Shown piece by piece: positions 58,660 through 64,000 of a stretch of DNA of 64,000 nt. Position 1 is the stretch's first letter. Each line of letters starts with the position of its first letter. Source of the stretch: Takakia lepidozioides (lineage: Eukaryota; Streptophyta; Takakiopsida; Takakiales; Takakiaceae); NCBI GenBank assembly GCA_030704615.1, contig CM060731.1, positions 38,626,001 to 38,690,000 of the forward strand. Reading direction: 5' to 3'. Both the position numbers and the translations under genes were made by a program. Under the pieces are notes generated by a model. That model had not been told where the DNA came from and made no database searches. It worked only from the letters and a program-made list of their open reading frames with translations.

Positions 58660-60286
58660 CGAGCCAGCAGGATGACACTGGAGCTCGGTGGCATGGTGAG
58701 ACGGACGAGGAGATGGTGCCCGGATGGCATGCATCGGCATTTCTGTGTATCTTGGCAGCGGAAGGCCAGGTTGGACCTACAACAGGGATGACTGTAGATC
58801 AAGTGTCTGAGGACCCTGAGGCCAGCAATGAGCAGGTGGCGCCAAAGATATACATGAGGATTCAGTTGTGTTGGACTACCTCCGCAGTGGAGACACGGCA
58901 GCCACTTATGACTGCCAAGGAGAGGGATCGGATCCTACAACGAGCCAAGAGGTTCAGGTGGGAGGGGACACACCTGCTCCGAGTGTGGGAGGATGGTCGA
59001 GTGAGGATTGTGCCTCACCCAAACAGCGGGCACGGTTAGTGCGACATGCCCATGAGGAGTTGGGGCATTTTGGGGTGCGACGCACTCATAGTCTACTGCA
59101 GGGCAGTATTGGTGGCGTGGTATGCACACAGAGGTGCAACAATTTGTGGCTAGGTGCATGGTGTGTGACACGTGCTTCATTCAACGCCCCTACTCCACAA
59201 TTGCACCCTCTTCCGATCATGGGATTGGGCTACAGGTGGAGTCTTGACTTCGCAGGGCCGTTGCCACTGACCATGCGCCACAACAAGTACGTGTTGGTGA
59301 TGGTGGAGCACTTCTCCAAGTGGATTGAATTGGTTCCATTGCCTGATAAGGCTAGTGAGGGAGCTGCGTATGCATTCCTGGATTGTGTGCTTAGCCGATT
59401 CGGTGCTCCAGCTGAGGTACTCACGGACCAAGGGAGAGAGTTCTTGGGGGAGTTTCAGGCTTTGTGTGACAAGGCCTTGATAGACCACCGCACCACTTCT
59501 CGGGATCATCCTGAAGCCGATGGCTTGGCAGAGAGAGTTGTTCAGACAGTAAAGAGGGGTTTGCGCAAGTATGGCTTGCAGAAGGGACACCTAGGAGATT
59601 GGGACCTTCAGTTACCCTGGTTAGCCATGGGCTACAGGTTCAGCAAGCAAGCATCACTTGCCTCCTTCTCACCATACTTTCTTCTCTTTGGCCGAGAGCC
59701 GGATTTGCCTACATCCATTCGCAGAGAAGCTGCTACAGTTCTTAACCTTGACGATCCGGACGTGTGGGCACGTGCATGTGAGCAGCGTGCAGAGTTGTTC
59801 AAGAGAGTCATGCCCATGGCTTTCGAGAACCTTGCCATTGCACAACACCGTGATACGTTGAGGTATGCCACCATACGTGGTGGGGGCTATCGTCCTGGGG
59901 TTCGGAGACTCAACCCTGGTGACTATGTCTATCTGCAGCAGACTGCTCCTACGACCCTGGATGTGACTGCAGGACGTGTTATTTTGAGGGTTCGAGAGGT
60001 CTTGCCCTCAGGCGTCTTGGTCTTGGAGGGTCGGGATGGCATAACTTGGAAGGACCATGTGCGTAATTGTGCGCCATGTCACCTTCCGAATGTCGATGGC
60101 AGGATTGACCCAAACCTGGCAGTGGTATCTGCAGGTTTGAGGTGCATGTTGTGTGGGTCTGCTAAAGGGGCAGCCACCATGCTGGTGTGTGATCGATGCT
60201 CTAGAGGTTGGCATATGGGATGCTTGACTCCACCTCTTGAGATGGTTCCGGATGGGGATTGGTTATGTCCACAATGCATTGGATAG
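58660..60286 (+). CDS. Integrase with C-terminal PHD finger
   Basis: The open frame 58868-60286 (472 codons) contains, after a frame-broken HHCC zinc region (about 59035-59190), the integrase core. Its catalytic residues are Asp127 (LDFAGPLP, 59246), Asp187 (LTDQGREF, 59426) and Glu222 (DGLAERVV, 59531), an almost canonical DD35E spacing. A C-terminal beta-rich region follows (GDYVYLQQT). Then comes a complete C4HC3 PHD finger at residues 426-471: CMLC, CDRC, WHMGC, and a final WLCPQC. PHD fingers read histone H3 tails, so this domain stands where chromoviruses carry a chromodomain and probably guides integration to a chromatin state. The frame ends in TAG at 60284. Confidence 0.88.
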
Positions 60287-60553
60287 TGGGAGTGGATACA
60301 ACCATGGAAGGCTAACAAGCAACGCAAGGCCCAGCTACAGGATACCTTGAACACACGAAGGCCTGGCTCAAGTTCACAGATTGCAAGACGGCGACTAACG
60401 ATGGGGCTACTCTTGTACCCGGCCTCTTGGTCTATAGAGTTTGAGTACGATAGGGACAGTGATAGAGGACTTAGTACGGCTATGGCTATTACGTCTTGTA
60501 GCTATCTGGAGGTAGAGGGACCTATCCACCAGCTAGGGGGGCGATTGTGGTAG
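60287..60553 (+). other. In-frame extension after the PHD stop
   Basis: The integrase-PHD frame continues open for 88 codons after the TAG, with a basic start (KANKQRKAQ) and an RRPGSSS...RRR stretch, ending at TAG 60551-60553. Either the PHD protein originally had a longer basic tail and the TAG is a mutation, or this is chance. No domain is recognised. Confidence 0.35.
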
Positions 60554-60624
60554 ACTACTTTATTGTGCATATATGTGTGGTGTGGTTCGAACAGCGATGT
60601 AGTTGTGTAGTGATATGTATGCGC
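60544..60624 (+). repeat. 81-bp direct repeat left of the 3' LTR
   Basis: ATTGTGGTAGACTACTTTAT to ...TATGCGC is repeated at 60979-61059 with two mismatches, exactly bracketing the 3' LTR. This is too long for an integration target duplication. Confidence 0.8.
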
Positions 60625-60977
60625 TGTCAAGTTAAATAAGCACAGTGTGAAAACAGCTAGAATAAAACTAGTTATTTGTATTTAACACTTGGAGTTAGGT
60701 CAAGTGTTAAATCAGGTGTCAAGTTTAGTTTGACACCTGGTCTGTCTTATCTTCACGAGAGCGGCAGTCGCGCAGCTCATCTCTCTCGAGTTGAGCCTGC
60801 GCGACCGAGCTCCTGCATGTGTTAGGTTTTAGTGTGCTTATGTAGGATACAGGTTGTTGTGGGGTGGAGTCCCCATAGCTTGGGGTGCCCCTGGCTCGAC
60901 TTCAGTTTCAATGAGTGATAGCGATGGATTTTATATTTCTTGTGTTGGGAGTGTATGTCCTTTCAAGCTTCTTTATC
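60625..60977 (+). repeat. 3' LTR of the methyltransferase retrotransposon
   Basis: It is 353 bp, matching the 5' LTR from TGTCAAG to TTTATC with few differences. Confidence 0.85.
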
Positions 60978-60978
60978 T

Positions 60979-61059
60979 ATTGTGGTAGACTACTTTATTG
61001 TGCATATATGTGTGGTGTGGTTCGGACAGCGATGTAGTTGTGTAGCGATATGTATGCGC
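60979..61059 (+). repeat. 81-bp direct repeat right of the 3' LTR
   Basis: This is the second copy of the block at 60544-60624, lying outside the LTR pair. Confidence 0.8.
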
Positions 61060-61233
61060 ATGACAGCTCGAAGCTGACCACCTCGATGGAATCTCCCTCC
61101 AGATATTTCATTAAAGATCCGAGGACATATGGGCAGTTTCAGTAAAAGGGCAAGGTCATTGGATGGCCTCGTAGGCCTTTAGGGGTGAATCAACCAAGAG
61201 ACTGAATGAAGGATTCATCCTTTCATCACTTGT

Positions 61234-61376
61234 ACAAGTAGCTTATCAGCAGCTACACAAATGCTGTCTTAGAATTTTATTTCAGAGACAACTTGCATGT
61301 GAGCTTACTGCTGGTGTCATGATGCCTAAATTTGGAGACCTTCACACACTGCGCATGTGAAGAAACAGTCGGACAA
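61234..61376 (+). repeat. Dispersed repeat: DYW 3'-flank, copy 2
   Basis: It matches 46531-46676 but lacks the preceding DYW coding end. The two copies lie on opposite sides of the methyltransferase element. Confidence 0.7.
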
Positions 61377-61740
61377 GGATGCAAGGCTGCACAAACATGT
61401 CAGCCTGCAATTACCTCGCGTTGCAAAGTGGAATCAACCAGTGGCTACAAATACTCTTCAACAGCTGGTGAAGCAGCAATTCTAGCTTTGTTGAGATATG
61501 CCTCATTGTTTGGCTCTCTGTCCTCCAACCTTCACAAAAGCACCACATCAACCCAACCTCAAAGGTTAGCAACAAAGAGCCTGCCTGACACTAGCACAAG
61601 CTTCCTACCTTAGCAATTTGCTTGACCAATAGATCCATCAAGATGGTTGCCATTAGAGTGTCAAGGTTGAGGACTTGGGATCCTACAAGGCATGTCCTTG
61701 CCGAGAGGTCAGAACCACTCTAGACACCAAAGAAAACATA
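61377..61740. other. Intergenic, no gene supported
   Basis: A 93-codon frame crosses the DYW-flank repeat and runs on to 61613 without any known domain. Confidence 0.45.
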
Positions 61741-63679
61741 CATGTCCACAAGGGTATTGTTAGGAATCATATTTGGTACAATTTCGCCTTTCACAATGTC
61801 AGCATGGACCTCTTTGCCCTTTTGCAGAGCTGCCAAGCTGGAACACGCATTGCAAACGCAAACAAATGTGATCTGGTCTCACCCCTTCTGTCGCGGCCCT
61901 TTGCCTCGAGGGCAGGGGGGTCGGGACACAAGAGGGGCTGCCCCTGTGGTGGGGGTAGTGGCAGCGATAGGTATGGGGGGCTGAAGCACCCTTGAGTGCC
62001 CAAAGCACTCAAAGAGGCGGAGGCGCTCACTAGGTGGAGCCCCGCACACCGGGTCGTGGTGGGGGTGGCTCCACAAGGGGTGGTGGTAGCTTAGCGGGAC
62101 TTAGTGGGGGTGGCATAGGACTGACCTTGGGGCGGAGACCTCGTGGTGGGAGTCGTGGGGAGTCTTGGGACTCGTCACGGTCCATAGGGGCCGTGGTGGA
62201 TGGGCCAAGACTCACCGCGACTCATCACCGGGAGTCGAGGGTGTTCGTGGTGGTTCGCCATAAAATAGCATGGTTGTTTGTGAAACCCCCGCGGACAGCT
62301 ACAGAAGTATATATAGGGAGTAGTAACCCCGAGAACGGTGCAAGCCCGTTGGTGACCGAAAACTAGTGAGTAAGCGAGCGAGCCGGAAAGCGACCAAAGA
62401 GTGGGGAGCTGTTCCGGACTGCCAACTACCAAAGGGAATTCCGTTGGTTCCAAATCGTTGGAGGGTTCTTTGGGAGATCAAAAGGGGGACCGTTATGCCC
62501 CGGTGAGCAGCCGAAGCTCCAAGTTGGCCCGGCGGCCAGGTTGGGAGTTAGGCGCGCATCAAGCGAGTAACTATGACATTTGGTACAATTCCAGCTCTCA
62601 TGATGTCACCATGAACCTCTTTGCCTTTTCCCAGGTCTGCCAGGCTTGCACACACATTGCACATACACACGGACGTGATGTGGTTGGGCTTCACCCCTTT
62701 GCAGATCATTTGCTCATAGGTCTCCAAAGCCTCCATCCAACAACCAAGCTGGGCATATACTGCGATCATCGCACTCCAGGACACCACATCCCGTTCAGCC
62801 ATATGGTCAAATATTCCCATTGCATCCTTGATGCTCCCACATTTGGTATACATATCTATGAGGGTAGTTTCCAAGATGATATTTGGTACAATTCCAGCTT
62901 TCCTGATATCACAATGGACCTCTTTACCCTTCTCTAGGGCTGTCAGATTCGCACACACACTGCAAATGCAAACAAACGTGACCTGGTTGAGTGTCCAACC
63001 TTCCAGGATCATTTGCTCATAGGTCTCCAAAGCCTCCCTCACACACCGATGTTGGGCATATCCTACTATCACTGCATTCGCGCATCATCTGCTCATATGT
63101 CTCCAAGGCATTCTTACCACACCCATGCTTGGCAAGTCCTGCAATCATTATGTTCCACGAGATCAAACCTCGTTGAGGCATTTTGTCGAACACTTGGTGT
63201 GCATCCACAATGCTCTTGCATTTGACATACATGTTGACAAGGGTGTTGTGTAGAAACACATTTGGCTTGAATCCACTTTGGATAATGTGAGCGTGCACCT
63301 TCTTTCCAGCTGTTAGGTCTTTCATCTTCATGCTCTTATGCAGGAGACAGACAGAAGTATATGAACATTGTGCTGAAATACCTCCTTGGTTCAAAGTTTG
63401 CAGAGCCTCTTTCAGTTGTCCTGCCTCACTTGGTGTCCTTTGCCCATAAGCACAAGAAGACATCCTCTGGACTCCCTCTCTTGGTCCCCTTTTGGAAGTG
63501 GTTGTCATGGTGGAAGTGCCTGATTTTAGCAGCTGTGGTCCCACTCCTGCTTCCAGTTGACCATCTACCCATGCAAATTTCTTGCAGCTATCAATCCACG
63601 GCGGCTCATTGGTACTCTTGCGCTTGAGATCTGGCCCTCTCGGATGGACCTGGACCCACAACTCCATCACGACCTCCAA
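61741..63679 (-). pseudogene. PLS-type PPR protein pseudogene, split by an LTR
   Basis: PPR proteins bind organelle RNA one base per repeat. From the minus-strand ATG at 63679 the frame reads repeats with KKVHAHIIQSGF, LVNMYVKC and HQVFDKMPQR. After a shift near 63080 the frame 63072-62548 continues (MIVGYAQHR, TLIDMYTKCGS, IFDHMAERDVVSW). Both parts show the L-, S- and P-repeat rhythm with KGKEVH motifs. The LTR at 61889-62577 then interrupts. On its far side (61888-61741) the repeats resume (ITFVCVCNACSSLAAL, NTLVDMY), with about 60 residues lost. The first ~100 residues are not repeat-like and no E or DYW domain follows. Confidence 0.82.
61889..62577 (+). repeat. Chromovirus LTR (LTR9) inserted in the PPR pseudogene
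   Basis: It has the same family as LTR1-LTR8. It begins TGTCGCGG and has a TATA box at 62308-62315, but it lacks the last ~38 bp. It joins the PPR sequence at a GACA string, which also ends the LTR, pointing to a microhomology deletion. It shares variants with the diverged LTR8, so it belongs to an older subfamily. No internal region is present (solo LTR). Confidence 0.85.
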
Positions 63680-63837
63680 TTATCCCTGCCTTGGCAAAAA
63701 CAAAATCTCCACCTTGCTGTTGAGAGCTACAATGACAAACCATAATTTATCTAGCAAACACCCCAACTGCACCTTCCAGACCTTTCATCTTGATGCACTT
63801 AAGCAAGAGACAGACAAACGAATCTGAATCTGCTGAA
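63680..63837. other. Upstream of the PPR pseudogene, nothing recognised
   Basis: Short AT-balanced stretch without a supported feature. Confidence 0.4.
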
Positions 63838-64000
63838 ATACCTTAGAGCCAAATTGGTCATATCTTTGTCAAATGGGCTCTGTTTGACTCAATTTTTGAG
63901 GGGATAGCTGCAGGAAGGGAAAATCTACCTATCTAGACCCAGTGAGAGCCTGCGAGAGGCGTACACTCGTATGAGGCACTTGATAAGTGTGACCCAAGGG
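63838..64000 (+). mobile_element. Internally deleted second copy of the methyltransferase element (cut by window edge)
   Basis: 63841-63935 matches 51467-51555 in the leader of the methyltransferase element. From about 63936 the sequence jumps to the Gag codons at 53706-53769 (SESLREAYTRMR region) with one mismatch. About 2.15 kb, covering the accessory ORF and the Gag start, is missing. The copy continues beyond the window. Confidence 0.8.

Larger units (their letters stand above)
49074..60977 (+). mobile_element. Large Ty3/gypsy-type retrotransposon encoding a DNA methyltransferase and a PHD finger
   Basis: Two near-identical ~354-bp LTRs (49074-49428 and 60625-60977) bound 11.2 kb. Inside are, in order, captured host fragments, an accessory frame, Gag with two zinc knuckles, aspartic protease, a cytosine-5 DNA methyltransferase, RT, RNase H, integrase and a PHD finger. 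Placing RT and RNase H before integrase puts it in the Ty3/gypsy order. The reading is interrupted by a handful of single-base shifts and two in-frame UAG codons, one of them in a leaky context. I found no recognisable tRNA primer site after the 5' LTR and no short target duplication, so the boundaries rest on the LTR match. Confidence 0.82.

Noticed and set aside
62548-63072. Functional PPR gene
   Set aside because: Frames are broken near 63080, an LTR interrupts the repeats, and no complete C-terminal domain follows.

Overview
This looks like repeat-rich land-plant nuclear DNA. The plant signals are chromodomain-bearing Ty3/gypsy elements with the usual plant initiator-tRNA-Met primer site, PLS/DYW-type pentatricopeptide (PPR) sequence, a GNA/bulb-type mannose lectin, a plant-like RPS18 exon, and nested LINEs, MITEs and LTR elements. 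A seed-free plant (fern or lycophyte) would fit best, but that is inference. The only apparently intact ordinary host gene is the lectin at 37.9 kb. Almost everything else is transposon sequence or broken gene fragments. Layout: 1-27.5 kb is one chromovirus family built into an array. It holds the 3' end of one copy, then three tandem direct copies sharing LTRs (LTR1-Int1-LTR2-Int2-LTR3-Int3-LTR4), an orphan 3' non-coding piece, a complete inverted copy (19.23-26.18 kb), a direct LTR and a truncated older LTR. All four internal regions encode Gag with a zinc knuckle, protease, RT, RNase H, integrase and a C-terminal chromodomain, and all are frameshifted. 27.5-37.8 kb is AT-rich intergenic DNA with gypsy and LINE RT fragments, short direct repeats and a 3.5-kb cluster of nested inverted-repeat elements. 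37.9-38.4 kb is the lectin gene. 38.9-43.1 kb holds a LINE fragment, a CACTA-like terminus, a 0.78-kb TIR element and a hairpin MITE. 45.1-46.5 kb holds a spliced kinase-like pseudogene and the C-terminal end of a DYW PPR gene.
 49.07-60.98 kb is the highlight: an 11.9-kb Ty3/gypsy-type retrotransposon between near-identical ~354-bp LTRs. Its coding order is (accessory ORF)-Gag-protease-DNA cytosine-5 methyltransferase-RT-RNase H-integrase-PHD finger. The methyltransferase has motifs I, IV (PCQ), VI (ENV), VIII, IX and X, in a DNMT3-like style. The pol part follows a UAG codon in the classic leaky context UAG-CAA-CCA. The 5' part of the element also carries an ISD11/LYR-like retrocopy and an RPS18 exon.
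 61.2-64 kb holds a dispersed repeat derived from a DYW gene 3' end, a PPR pseudogene split by a chromovirus LTR, and, at the window edge, an internally deleted second copy of the methyltransferase element. Many frames are broken by single-base differences, so some breaks may be assembly errors rather than biology.
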